DNA of 64,000 nt from Umbelopsis ramanniana AG (lineage: Eukaryota > Mucoromycota > Umbelopsidomycetes > Umbelopsidales > Umbelopsidaceae): NCBI RefSeq assembly GCF_025399195.1, contig NW_026252095.1, forward strand, positions 124,001-188,000, read 5' to 3'. The notes below the pieces were generated by a model. It did no database searches, was not told where the DNA came from, and saw nothing but the letters and a program-made list of their open reading frames with translations. A program made the translations under genes and the position numbers. Of this stretch, positions 1 through 11,560 are shown one piece after another (within the stretch, counting starts at the first letter, position 1; each line of letters begins with the position of its first letter).

Positions 1-3000
1 TAGCTGAATTGTCCGCAAGCCAGGATGGTACTTCCATCAGGAGACTCTTTCAAGGTTGTTCCGTCCATTTTTGTAGTACAAGATGGATTTCGACCGCCTT
101 CAGGTCCACCTGCATTGTAACAAGTAGTCACTGGGCAAGAACCATCTAAATGAAATAAATCAGTTTCAGAGATGAATAATGTTGACTATTTTACATAGAC
201 AAAAATCATACCAGATTCTTTGTAGCCAAAGTATGGGACCTAAATACAAATAGTTCGATTATACAGTTCTGTTAGACCTCCATATTAAAATGCGAATTAT
301 CTGACGATACGCCTTACCATGCTAATGACACCAGGAGCACACTGGTATGAGGAGGGGATTGCCATGCAATTATCGGTGTTGCTGTTGTCGAAGAAGAACG
401 AGCTGATTGTACTCCAAGTACAGTCAGCAAGTGACATGCCAGAGCAGGCACCAGTGTCAGCAAATAGATCGGTAGGGTCGAGGTAGTAAGCATCCAATTC
501 TGGGGAATAGGACACCATGGAGAAAGCATAGTTGATATGTGTAATCATTTTGCCCATCTCTGGTGTGATCTCCACAATCTGATTGTTGTTATGATAGAAG
601 GTCCAGTTTGGATAGTAAGCCTTCAAGACCTTTCCATAAGGCGAAGATGGAGGCTGAAGAGTTTTGGTAGCGTCACTCGGGTTGCAAATAGGTAAATTCA
701 TATCCTTGGGTCCGTAGATATCCTTTGTCCACCACAGAATGGTAATCCAGATATGGATCTCTTCATAGCTATATCATTAATTAGTTTAGTCAATGGAAGA
801 GTAGCAATACCGTATGTGTACATTTACTAAAAAGGTGAAAACTTACTGCTGCCACATATCGATGAAACAGAAGTCATCTATAGATAGCCTCGTCAGTTAC
901 AATATTCTTTCCGTATGGTCATTTTTAAATCATCACTTACTGGCACAATAATCAGATCCCTGGCACAAATCATCGTCACTAGGCATCAGTTTAATCATTA
1001 AACTTCCTTCAATTGTAACCTGTATTGATCATATTAGATGTTCTTCTTTCACAAACTTTGGCCAATGAATGTCTTGTACTTACAATGATAGTGAGCTCCG
1101 CATCAAGCTGTAGGACTCCACGATTATTCCAATATCTTCCTTGTATATGCAAACAAGGTGGAGACTAGAACGCAAAGTCCATAAATTAGTATGCTGAGTC
1201 CATAAATTATTGGGTCACATCAATCGTGAAACTTACAATGTCAAATACATTCAAAACGTCATCTATCGCCGGATCGGACAAACAGAATTCAATATCTATG
1301 GATTGGTAGTTATCTTGAACTTCAGTGACAACACCGGTGCCATTGACATAATCTGATGGTAAATTGAATGGTTTCAGTACTTATGACAGCTAATATTCAT
1401 CATTAGCAAGCAGAAATTTACCTGATTGAATACACCATTCCTCAGCAATACGGATTTCAAAGAAATCACTTGTGGAAAAAAGATGTCAATACAAGCTTTC
1501 ACAGACTGTTTAGCTTGAAAAACTTACGTTACAGGCCAAACGCAGGAATCACTCGAACAGTAATCTGTCTGTGAGACCTCCCCATCATTGTCAGGTTCAT
1601 AATTTGCACCGCCAACCTCATCAATGATGTTCTTCAAACTTGTTGGATCACACCATTGTTTAATGTTGAGCAGACGCTTATCGAGAGGATGGCGTTTTTT
1701 TCTCGCCTCTTCACGCTTCTGTAGCATTCTTCTTTCATTAGCAAGCTCCGGATACTTTTCTTGAAATTTCTTCAAGACGCCTTCTTGGAATTCGCGCTTG
1801 GACACGCTTCGTTTGGAAAAGGCTGGGTTGGCGGTGGCTGTATCAATCTCCTGTGTATATATAGCATTACAGTAAATTAATGGCAGAGAATTTCCACAGA
1901 AGCAGGAGTTTGATTTGGTGAAAAAGGTATTTCCGTTAGTAAATGTACAAAACTGACTCCTATGAGATGCGCCAGTAGCTTCAAGAGCCATAAAGAAAGG
2001 ATCTGTTGCCGTTAAATTTTGGAGCTGTTTCAGAGCACTTGAGGTGGACAGAGTGGATATCATAGCATCTACAAATTGAGTTTCGGTCTATTCAAGATGT
2101 GATCAATACTTGTTAAGAGCAATAGCAGCACTATTAGATTCACATACTGTGGTTGTGGGGTTTGCCTTCATAGTCTGATAAAGTGTCTGAAGCTTTGGGT
2201 TCAAGGACCCAAACTGATTGACTGCCTCAGACATCAGCTGCTGACTCGGTAGTTTCAACTGAGAGGCACTAATACACACTGACTTTCCGACAGTAATGTT
2301 TCCAGCCGAGCAGTCTAGAAATTAAGAATAAGGTTAACATATAAACCATAGATAATATGAATAATCCTTTAGTTAATTACCTATCTGTGGGTTGTATAAA
2401 TAGAAATTGGTAGCAGTTACGTTGTACGTAGATTGGATGCTTGCGCACGTATCGTAACCACTACTAACGATGTTGCTTTTGCAGGTTGGAGCAGCTGCAG
2501 CAACACACAATGTCTGGCCAGGATTTAAAGCAGTACAGATAAGACCAGGATTCAAGGCGTTCAATACATCAGATGTAAGCTTGAAGGCACTTTCCACCGA
2601 TGTACAAGTATCACCGCTCTGTACATCGTATACATCCCCGCATCCAACCTCCTGATTGCTTTGCAAGCATAATCTCGTATTGATCTATTAGAGCATTAAT
2701 TTGATGAAAAGTTATAAACTCCATATCAATCTACACTACGTACCGGAATGACTTGAGAGCAATTTACGCTAGGATTGAGATTGCTGAAAGCTGCTGTGGA
2801 GTTTCTGAAATATTCTTGGGCCAAAATGGCGCATGTGTCTCCTAGAGCACTAGAATATACTTGAGAACATTGTGCAAAAGTGGATCCTACGCAAACGTTG
2901 GTTCCAACAGCCAGGGTACCGCTACATGACAGATTTGGATTGATGTCACTGAAAATGTTGGTGGAAAGACCAAACTGGCTTTGAACTGTGGTGCAGGTGT

Positions 3001-6000
3001 CGCCTGCTACACTTGTATAGTTGTGCGTACAGTCGGTAAATAAATTGTCAATACAAGCAGTGCTTGATATAGGTAGTGAACCATTGCAGTCCATTCCCTA
3101 TGCATATGAATGAGTATAGCAATATGAGAAGCATTTTTCTGTGCTTTACCAAAGTGTGACTTACGGGATTAACCATGGTAAAGGTATCGTTACTGAGACC
3201 ATATCTGTTTTGAATGTATTCACAGGTGGTATTCTGCTTTGTCACAACATATGTGTTGGAGCATCCTTCAACATCAGGAATGACGCCTTAACAGGATCAT
3301 CGATTAGTCTACTGCTTTCTTCAGAAAGTACGGCTATGGGAATGTGTACTTACATAAACTGCGTCCTGCAATATCGCTACAGTTGTAAAGGCCTTGGTTG
3401 TATCGCAAAAGGGTCAAGGTAGAAATGTTATATGCAGCGGCAACAGTTGTACAGTTATCACTAGCAAGCGCGGTATATTCCAATGCGCAGCTAATCGTGG
3501 CAGGCGGTATGGTCCAAGGGGCAGTGGGAGTAACGGTTGTTCCTGGAGTTGTACTATTTACAACAACGCCTGGTGCATTTACACAGAGGGTATCGCCAGG
3601 GAAGATGTTGTTACATGCTGCTGATAAGAATGGATTATATGCCGTGATACCAGTAACGCCAGTTGTCACATTATTTGCAGTTGCGACAGTAGAACAAGAA
3701 TCACTGTAACAAAAAACAAACCGTTAATAAAACTTAAAGCGCAAGTGCTCTCCACATGCATAATAATTCGTTTACCCTGATGCTATTATAGCAGTCTTCT
3801 TACAGACCGGCACATCCGAACGCTTGGTGCAAAGGATCTGACCGACGGCAATATTAGTGCACTGGGTGTTTAGAGTAGGATTCAGCCCCACAATTTGAGC
3901 GACATAGGTGTCAAATGATTGAGCAATTTTGATACAGCTGTCGCCAGAGACTACAGTGTAATTTGCTGTACATGTGGGAGCCAAAACCGGTGGAGAGAGG
4001 TCTGGAACGACAGATCCCTGCACACAGATTGTATCTCCAGTGAACAAGTTATCGCATGAAGTATCGAGATCTTGGTTCAATTGCAATAGGCTGTCTATGG
4101 TGACGTTATTGGCAGCTGCAATAGATGCACAGGTCTGACCAGTAGCAACAACAGTGCTTTTCCAGCACAATGGATCATACAAGGCTTTCGTACACAATTT
4201 TTGACCAACTTGCAAGTTTGTGCAATTCAGCGTAGGATTGTTGGTCTCTAACTGAGCGAGATATAGATTTTTTTGGACAACAATGCTAGAGCAGGTGTCG
4301 CCAGAAGAAACTGTGTAGTTGGACATGCAGTCATCGGAAGAGATATAGGAGCAATTCTACCATAAAATAGTTAGGTAGAGTCATCAAATGACAAGAAAGA
4401 AAAAATCGTAATAAAACCTACCGAGCAATAGTATCGATTAGAAGGCATGACTTCAGAAGCGTTGATGTTTACTAACGGATTACAAGCCTGAAATTGACCA
4501 GTTGTCAAACTCAAACTAGCAATGAACGACGTCCAAGTTGATCCAGTAGTAGACTTGGTCACTGAAGCGCAGACGGGCTGAGTGTATTGACAAGTAGTAC
4601 AGAGAGAGGTACCGGTTGCAATAGTACCACTTGTGCAGTTCACTGCAGCATTACAAGCTTCGATGCTGTCAGTCGTGAGCAGATTACTTTGTGAAATTGA
4701 AGCACAAGTATCTGTAGACTTCCAAGTATAAGTAGCTCTATGGAAGGGAATCATGTGCAATTTTAGTGGAACTTTCTTTACACTCGACGTTACATGTTGT
4801 ATTTGGTATTATAATCACTTACGAACAAGTGGGCTTGGGCAATGGCGGAGGCGGTAATGTGACCGGAGTTGTTGACTGAACTGAGGACTATGGAAGAGCA
4901 GCGATTAGCAAATATGAAATACCAGTAATAGAGTCTCACCATGTTTTCACTTACCACACAGTAATATTTGGATGTCGATAAAGGCGAGGTACAGTCAGTT
5001 TGCTGATTCCAATACTGGAACAAGCTACTGGTAACATTGATTGATGCTGCCATGGATGCACAGGTAGCTCCAGAAGGCGCTTTCATAACCTTATTACATG
5101 TGGGTTGAGAACCAGTACAAGAGGTGCACACAGAAGCTCCAGAAATTGTTCCTGAACATTGCAAGGTGGGATTACATACGCTGAAGGCATCAGTAGGAAT
5201 ATTGTAAGAGGCTTGGATGCTACCGCATGTTGTGGTGCTTGTGGCAATCGTAGTTGAGTTGCAAACAGATGCGCCACTGAGGACACAGATACTATCACCA
5301 GCAATTATATTTGAGCACCCAGTGTTGATGAAAGGATTGAGTGATAGCAGCTGCGTCACATTCATTTTGTTTGTCTGCGCAATAGAAGTACATGTCTGGT
5401 ACAGTTGAATCAATTCTCGGCTTGCGCATGGGGGAACACTGGAACTTGAGAGGCAGAGACTTTGGCCAACTTTGATATTTGTACATTGTGTATTGATCGA
5501 TGGATTCAAGCCATAAAGTTGAGCCAAGTAAATATCATTCTGGGCAACAATCTGACTGCAGGTATCGCCAGCTTGAACAGTGTACTCTTGATTACAAGCA
5601 GCAGTAGGCAAAGGTGTAGCAGAAGCGGTTTGCGTTGTTAAAGGATAGGTAGCAGTAGCGGTCAAGGCACCTGGGCTAATACAGACATCGTCCCCAACTA
5701 CACCCATTAAAATAAATTGTTAGTCAGTCGAGCAATGTAAACATTGTTCACTTCAAGCCAGAAGGGTATACTAACCAAAGATATTGGAACACTGGGCATT
5801 AATGTATGGATTCAAAGTTTCGAAGGTCGACGTAGAGAGAGCATGATTTTCCGCTATACTGCTGCAGGAGTCACCAGCTTGAACCGTGTATGTCTGTGAG
5901 CAAGCCGGGCAAGTGTTGTCTCTGATGCACAGTATTTGCGCTACCGACAACGACGTAGAAGACTGTAAACTAGGATTTATACCAACCAATTGAGCCTGGT

Positions 6001-7984
6001 ATATTCCATTGCTAAGTGTAATAGCAGATAGATTATCTCCAGGTTTGACAACATATGTTTGATAGCAGCCATAGGTGGTAGGAGTTGGCCCAATGCTAGT
6101 GACGGTTGCGGTTGCCCCTGCTTTAATGCAAAGTAGTTCTCCGAGTTGCAAGTTTGTACAGTTAGCATTTATGCTAGGGTTTAGAGAGTAGAATTGAGCT
6201 GAGGTCAAGCTGGCAGCTGTCCATATAGAAGAACATCTATCGGTCAATAGTTAGCCATAGTATTATGTAAGCTGTTGAGAAGACGTTGCTTTACTTACGT
6301 GTCACCAGAGATTACGGTGTAAGTAGTGATACAAGTCAGAGCCGAGGAAGGAGCTGCTGAGGAGGTTGTCGTTGCTACTGCTTTCAACTCGATACAAAGT
6401 ACGTTACCAACAGCAAGATTGGTGCAGTCAGAGTTGACTTGAGGGTTCAGCGACAGAAGATCCGTACTAGTCATACCAAAAGTAGCGGTGATACTGGTGC
6501 AAGTATCTCCAGAGACAACTCGATATGCAATAGCGCATGAGGGATTAGTAGAAGTAGGAGAAGGTGCGGTTGTAGTTGAAGTGACGGAAGAAACGGAGAG
6601 ACAAAGCGCTTCACCGACTATTAGATTAGTGCAAGCCGAATTTATCTGAGGATTAGCGGAGATCAGTTGAGCCGATGTGATGCCTGCAGCACTTGCAATG
6701 GTAGAACAGGTATCACCAGATCCGATGATATATTGTTTAGTACAAAGTCCTGTGGTCAAAAAATGAGAGAAAAGAATTAAAGTGTGCTATTTGTTTTAGT
6801 CTGTGTGGTCTGACATAGACTGACATACCAGCAATTGTAGCCGTTGCTGTGGCTGTGGATGAAGTAGTGGCATAAGTTCCTTGGACACAGAGAACCTGTC
6901 CAATTGCGAGATTAGAACAACCAGCATTAACAGAAGGATTCAAACCATAAAACTGAGCAGAGGTCAGACTATAAGTAGCCTCAATAGTTCCACAGGTATC
7001 TCCGGATTTGATAGTATATGTTTTAGTACAGCCTGTAGCAGTAGGAGTGGCACTTGTAGTAGTAGTAGTAGCAGCACTTCCTTTGACGCATAGAACCTGG
7101 CCAACTGAGAGATTGGAGCAAGCCGTGTTGACAGAAGGATTCAGTCCATAAAATTGAGTAGAAGTCAGACTATAAGCAGTTTCAATGCTTCCACAGGTAT
7201 CACCAGATTTCACAGTATATGTTCCAGTACAGCCTGTAGCAGTAGGGGTGGCGCTTTTAGTAGTAGCAGTGGTAGTAGTAGTAGCAGTACTTCCTTTGAC
7301 GCATAGGACCTGACCAACTGAGAGATTAGAGCAAGCCGTGTTGACAGAAGGATTCAATGCATAAAATTGAGCAGAAGTCAGACTATAAGCAGTTTCAATG
7401 CTTCCACAGGTATCTCCAGATTTCACAGTATATGTTCCAGTACAGCCTGAGGTAGTGGTAGCGGAAGCGCTGGTTGTAGTGGTAGTAGCTTTTTTTGTGG
7501 TAGTTGTTGCTTTTGTTGTAGTAGTAGTAGCTTTTGTTGTGGTAGTAGCAACTTTTGTTGTGGTAGTGGTAGTGGTGGTCAGAGCAGTACCAGAAACGCA
7601 AAGGTAGTCACCAGCAAAAAGGTTAGAGCAGCCAGAGTTCAAGTAAGGGTTCCAGGCCAAAATTTCTGCCAAAGTGGCACCATTTGCAGTAGCAACACTG
7701 CTACAAGAACTACCAGAAGGAGTGGATTTTTTGGTTGCACATGTAGGATCATTAGAGTCTCTCCAGCAAACGGATTGGCCGACAGAAAGATTGGAGCAGT
7801 CTGCATTAACGGTTCCTGCATTCAGAGCCAGAATTTCTGCCATATAGGTATGCTTTGATGAGATAATTGATGAACACGTATCTCCTGCTAGTACCGTGTA
7901 ATGAGCATTACACGTTGCTTCTGCAAGATTGGGCAGCCAAACTGTCGCCAGCACCGCTGGTAACAGTAGTAACTTTCTTAACAT
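1..7984 (-). CDS. giant secreted multi-LysM protein with C-terminal GH18 chitinase-like domain (3' end beyond window)
   Basis: I spliced 21 exons, in transcription order: 7984-6829, 6749-6299, 6236-5776, 5697-4955, 4887-4823, 4737-4422, 4356-3776, 3703-3354, 3286-3165, 3097-2744, 2684-2381, 2314-2148, 2087-1528, 1468-1422, 1352-1237, 1164-1084, 1019-941, 877-847, 768-318, 239-212, 145-1. Every junction keeps phase, giving at least 2,202 residues. The ATG at 7984 opens a signal peptide (MLRKLLLLPAVLATVWLPN, cut near AEA). Then come 26 cysteine-rich LysM-like units, recognisable by SGDTC and CSNLxVGQxLC, with a Thr-rich linker after unit 2. Next is a unique region with several KR/KKR sites (about residues 1780-1830), then a GH18-like start near residue 2040 (KAYYPNW, THINYAF). 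The GH18 catalytic DxxDxDxE is not in the window. LysM binds chitin and GH18 cleaves it. Secretion and wall action are inferred. Confidence 0.82.
6877..7449 (-). repeat. three near-identical tandem LysM units (units 3-5)
   Basis: Three blocks of about 155 bp at 7293-7449, 7080-7236 and 6877-7035 are almost identical to each other, separated by short Thr/Ala-codon linkers of differing length. All encode the same LysM pattern (TYTVKSGDTCGSIE, LNPSVN, CSNL, GQVLC). The other 23 units are far more diverged, so these three look like recent internal duplications. Confidence 0.85.
7450..7590 (-). repeat. low-complexity threonine-rich linker between LysM units 2 and 3
   Basis: On the + strand this reads as gtagtagtag-type triplets. 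In the gene frame it encodes poly-Thr interrupted by KAT and KKAT steps. It is a typical O-glycosylated spacer of cell-wall proteins and a likely site of length variation between strains. Confidence 0.8.
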
Positions 7985-9692
7985 TGCAAAGTACAAAGCT
8001 TTCACAGATCAATTCATGTTTTTCTGCGTTATATATTGTTCGTCAAAAAAAAAAAAAAAAAATTAGAATTTATGCGATCTGTTGCACCCGCCGCCTGTAC
8101 AACGACGGTAGCGAAAGGTGTCTGACGCTATATATATTTTCCTAGTGGTCACAGCATTTTATCTTGAAGATATTCTTGTTACTCGTAGTCTTTGCTATGC
8201 TAATTTATGCTCGTCTTTACTATGGCATTAGTTTAAGCTACCCTCGGATCCATTGTTGTAATGGTAAATGGTAGTGATGACTATATTGGTACGTATCTTG
8301 CCAAAATAGGTGAAATTTAAGAGAACCGGGTTTCCTGACAGATGTGCGGTTAAAGAAATTTAGCTCAAACGCCGATTGAAAGCCCATGCACGTTGCGTAC
8401 GACTAATGTCGCTGAATACTATTTACAAATTCAAACTCTCCTTTAATTGCCTTTACTTTTATGGCCATCGTTCATGCTTGCTGCTCGGGCAGTAGCGATT
8501 TTCATCTGTGATTTTACCTCTTTGACAAACCAGAACATGGCTATATGAAGAATATGTGTATATACTAGCGCTAGGTAGCATGGATGATCCCTTGGAATCC
8601 ACTGTGGATAATAAGTTGATGTGATCTATGCTACTACGCAAGCCACAAATTGATTGGTGTATCAAAACCACATCTTCAGAAATAGCCGAGAGTTCACATT
8701 GACATATGAATTTCTTTGGGGAACGTCGTGCAGAACTGTGCAATAGCAAACATATACTATATTCTTCCTAAGCACTCGTTTTATCGTACACTCTGTGGCA
8801 CCACTGACCCTGATTTTTTGAAACTCTCAGTGAATGAGGTTATACAAGAGGAGACTGTGTGGTTTGTCGCAACACCAGAATTTCTCCTGCATATCAACAA
8901 GGCATTGAATAGGATCAGTACTTGTTCTACATGTAAGAGAGAAAGATACACGTTCAAAATGCGAGAGATAAAATATCTGCATTGCATGTTTTTAGAATGA
9001 ATGCATTGGAATTATTTGCAGAATTGACATGCTTTGCTAGCAGGAGGTTTATTTCTGCCAAACATGGATAAAACCTCAATCTTAACCATAACACAAAGTT
9101 TATCCGAAATCTGGATCTTGAGTGTAATAGTTTAAGCGACGAGAGGCATGTTGCTGATCGCGCTGACCCTTGGCCAAAGCGGAAAAAGATGGAAAAAGAT
9201 TGAGATCCGTACTTGATGTGAGATTATGTGAATTTGCCAAACGGCGTTTTGCCACTGCCGCCACCGTTGTTAATGATTAGATTATCTTATATGGTCTACC
9301 CAGAATGAAGCTGATGGATATTACTTTTAGGCAAATGGCTGCAAAGCATCTTGCAGCGGTCATAGGTGAATAAGATCAGGGCTAGTTAAGCTCAGTAATG
9401 TGGTGGTCAACGGATACGAGTATAATGATTTTTGAGTTGACTGCGAGATCAGACTGGACTGACACGCTTACAAAAATGTGCAATTCTCTTGTTGCTGACA
9501 ATTGAAGGAAAACCCCCGTTTAAAATAAAGGCGTTCGCCTTTTGTCTACAATTGGTCTACCAAGGTGTTCTATGTAAGCATGTATTTGGCCCACCATTAT
9601 TAAGTTCGAATCTACTAGCGATTACATCTAAGTACGATAAAACGATCACTATGTTATAACTCCATGAGCCATATTATATTTTCTGTTCCACA
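7985..9692. other. intergenic region, LysM-gene promoter plus unexplained DNA
   Basis: An 18-nt A run at 8045-8062 (T run on the gene strand) lies 61 nt upstream of the LysM-protein ATG. A TATATATA stretch at about 8129-8136 could be its TATA box. The rest, about 8200-9690, has only short open frames, without a credible ATG start or a recognisable family. I see no tRNA or repeat there. Confidence 0.5.
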
Positions 9693-11194
9693 TCAAAAGG
9701 ATTTCAAATTAAATCCAACTTCATCCACAACCTCGTGTCGTTTATAAGCTTGACTGGTCGACTGCCATAATAGATCATCCGGCGCTGACATTCCTTCCAG
9801 ATGCGCCTTGATCAACTCCGCCCTCATATTCTGATATCCTAGCAAACTTGTGTCCACAGGTTCGAGACGGATGTCGCGGAAAACTCGTACAGATTTTGAT
9901 TTGGGAGATCGTAATTCGATATCGGCTTGAATTTTATCCAATGTAGGTCGCTTGCTGGGATCCTTGTCCATACACGCTATGTAGAGCTGTTCATACCACT
10001 CAGGCACCCCAGGAACTCGATTAATTTGGTACACTTCCTTGTCTAGGTATTGGTTTGGCGGGAATACGACTCGAGAAACCATTTGCCACATGATCACGCC
10101 AAAGGCATAGATATCCCATGTCAAATTTGGCACCGCATTTCTTTCAACAGCTTCTGGAGCAAGGTAGGGCAGTCGACCATACACACTCTCTGTGAGACAG
10201 TCTCTAACGGCGCGTTGCCATATAAACTGCACTGGAAGATTACGGAAAATGTTTTTTGGGTGGAGTTGCCCGTGGTACCCTCGTTTAGGATTGCGTGGAT
10301 TATAAGTACCTATCAAAATAAGCTTCAAGGAAACCAGAACATCGGTCCAGCCATTGAATGGTGCTGCCAGCACTTGTTCAAGCGACGCAGTCTCATTTTC
10401 GCTGCTGATATACTGGTGCTCACCAGAAAATGCAACGAAATGTACATGGCCACTCGCCGAGTCAAATGTAATAGCCTGGTGATCTCTACCGCAACCGTTT
10501 TCTTCTATCTCTTGGTACATCTAGAAAGAGATGTGTCATCAGAGGAAAGAAAATTGCATGTATGGCCGAAAGGAAACTTTACCTTCGTTACTATGTTTAT
10601 ATCTGTCACCTTGCGTATATACACCTTCCGTCCATTCGTTTGTGAGCCTACAAACGGTGGCTTGATGTAGGCGGTGTATACGGAACTGAACTCATTTTCG
10701 CACAAAAGTGACATATCCTTGATCCATGACCAAGGCACCCAGCAGTCCTTGCATTTTCGCGCAGCGGACAAGATACTTGCTGCTTCATCTTTTCTATAAG
10801 ATATCAGATTTTTGACATGGTTTGAGAAAGCTGTAGGTCCAAATCGGTAGCAGAGATCATTTATCGATAATGACTGTATCACACACACTACGACACGCAT
10901 TGAAAGTGTTTCGTCCGTGTCATAACTGAAACCTCGTATCCGCTGTAGGAAGGAGCTTTCTCGTAGCTCAGCTGAAGTCTTGAACCTTTCCAGATCCAAG
11001 TCTTCTAATTCCATTTCAAACCGTCTGAGGACTTCGAGATCGCCTAGGTCGAATTCAGCCTGATTGTGCTGAAAGACGCCTGCCAGTTGAAACAGAGTTT
11101 TTTCGAACTTGTATTCGTCCAGTTCATCAGGTCTGAACTCATCTAAATACTGTTCTGACCAGTCTTCCCTTGGATAAGTAAAAAGTTTCGACAT
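9693..11194 (-). CDS. protein kinase-like protein, probable pseudokinase
   Basis: Two exons, 11194-10583 and 10520-9693, encode 479 residues; the intron runs GTAAAG to CTAG. An acidic helical region (about residues 1-130) precedes a kinase-like domain. A poor glycine loop (ENEFSSVYTAY) is followed by a beta3-like VYIRKV. The catalytic loop reads HGQLHPKN near residue 285 instead of HRDLxxxN, and no DFG is seen. C-lobe landmarks survive: YLAPEA near 322, WDIYAFGVIMW and a final KRPT. Loss of HRD and DFG suggests it does not phosphorylate; scaffolding or regulation is inference. A decayed copy of its 5' end lies just upstream. Kinase-like families are often expanded in Mucoromycota. The fold is fairly certain; the role is unknown. 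Confidence 0.75.
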
Positions 11195-11319
11195 TATGCA
11201 AGATGGGCAACCAAGCTGACGCGGGAGCTGTTAGGCAGGGCTAGTTTGTACACCCACAATCATCCAAATTTGAACTACGCAGCTATAACGGCAAGCGACA
11301 GCAAGATGTTGGTACGCCA

Positions 11320-11560
11320 GTGTATCCCGTATCGACCCTAGAAAGGAGCTTACTCGCCGTTCAACTGGAATCTTGTATTTAGTCAGATCCAGGTTTTCTG
11401 ATTGCATTCCCGAAGGTCTGAGGACTTTGATATCGATCAGGATTTAGTTTTTATTCGATCAGGTTATCAAAACTGAACTCATATAAATACTGTTCAGACC
11501 AGTCCTAATTGGACAATTGAAGAGATTCGACATTGCGCGAAATTGGTAACAAAAATGGCC
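11320..11560 (-). pseudogene. decayed partial tandem copy of the pseudokinase 5' end
   Basis: This stretch aligns by eye, same strand and order, with about 10,945-11,215 of the intact neighbour. Shared blocks include aaggagct, ggtctgaggac, ctgaactcat, taaatactgttc, gaccagtc and the start-codon context ttcgacatt. The copy carries many substitutions, stops and a deletion of some 50 bp in the middle. No kinase C-lobe was found beyond it, so the duplication was partial or the rest has been lost. Confidence 0.8.

Noticed and set aside
314-529. Short open frames antisense or out of frame inside the LysM gene
   Set aside because: They overlap exons whose frame is fixed by repeated LysM motifs and consistent splice phases.
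2041-2110. Intron donor at AACAA/GTATTG (2109) for the exon ending near 2110
   Set aside because: It breaks the reading phase. The GTATGT donor at 2147 with the acceptor at 2088-2090 keeps the frame and has a good CTTAAC branch site.
8716-9000. 94-codon frame on the + strand
   Set aside because: It starts with a non-ATG codon, shows no motif and has no promoter or splice context.
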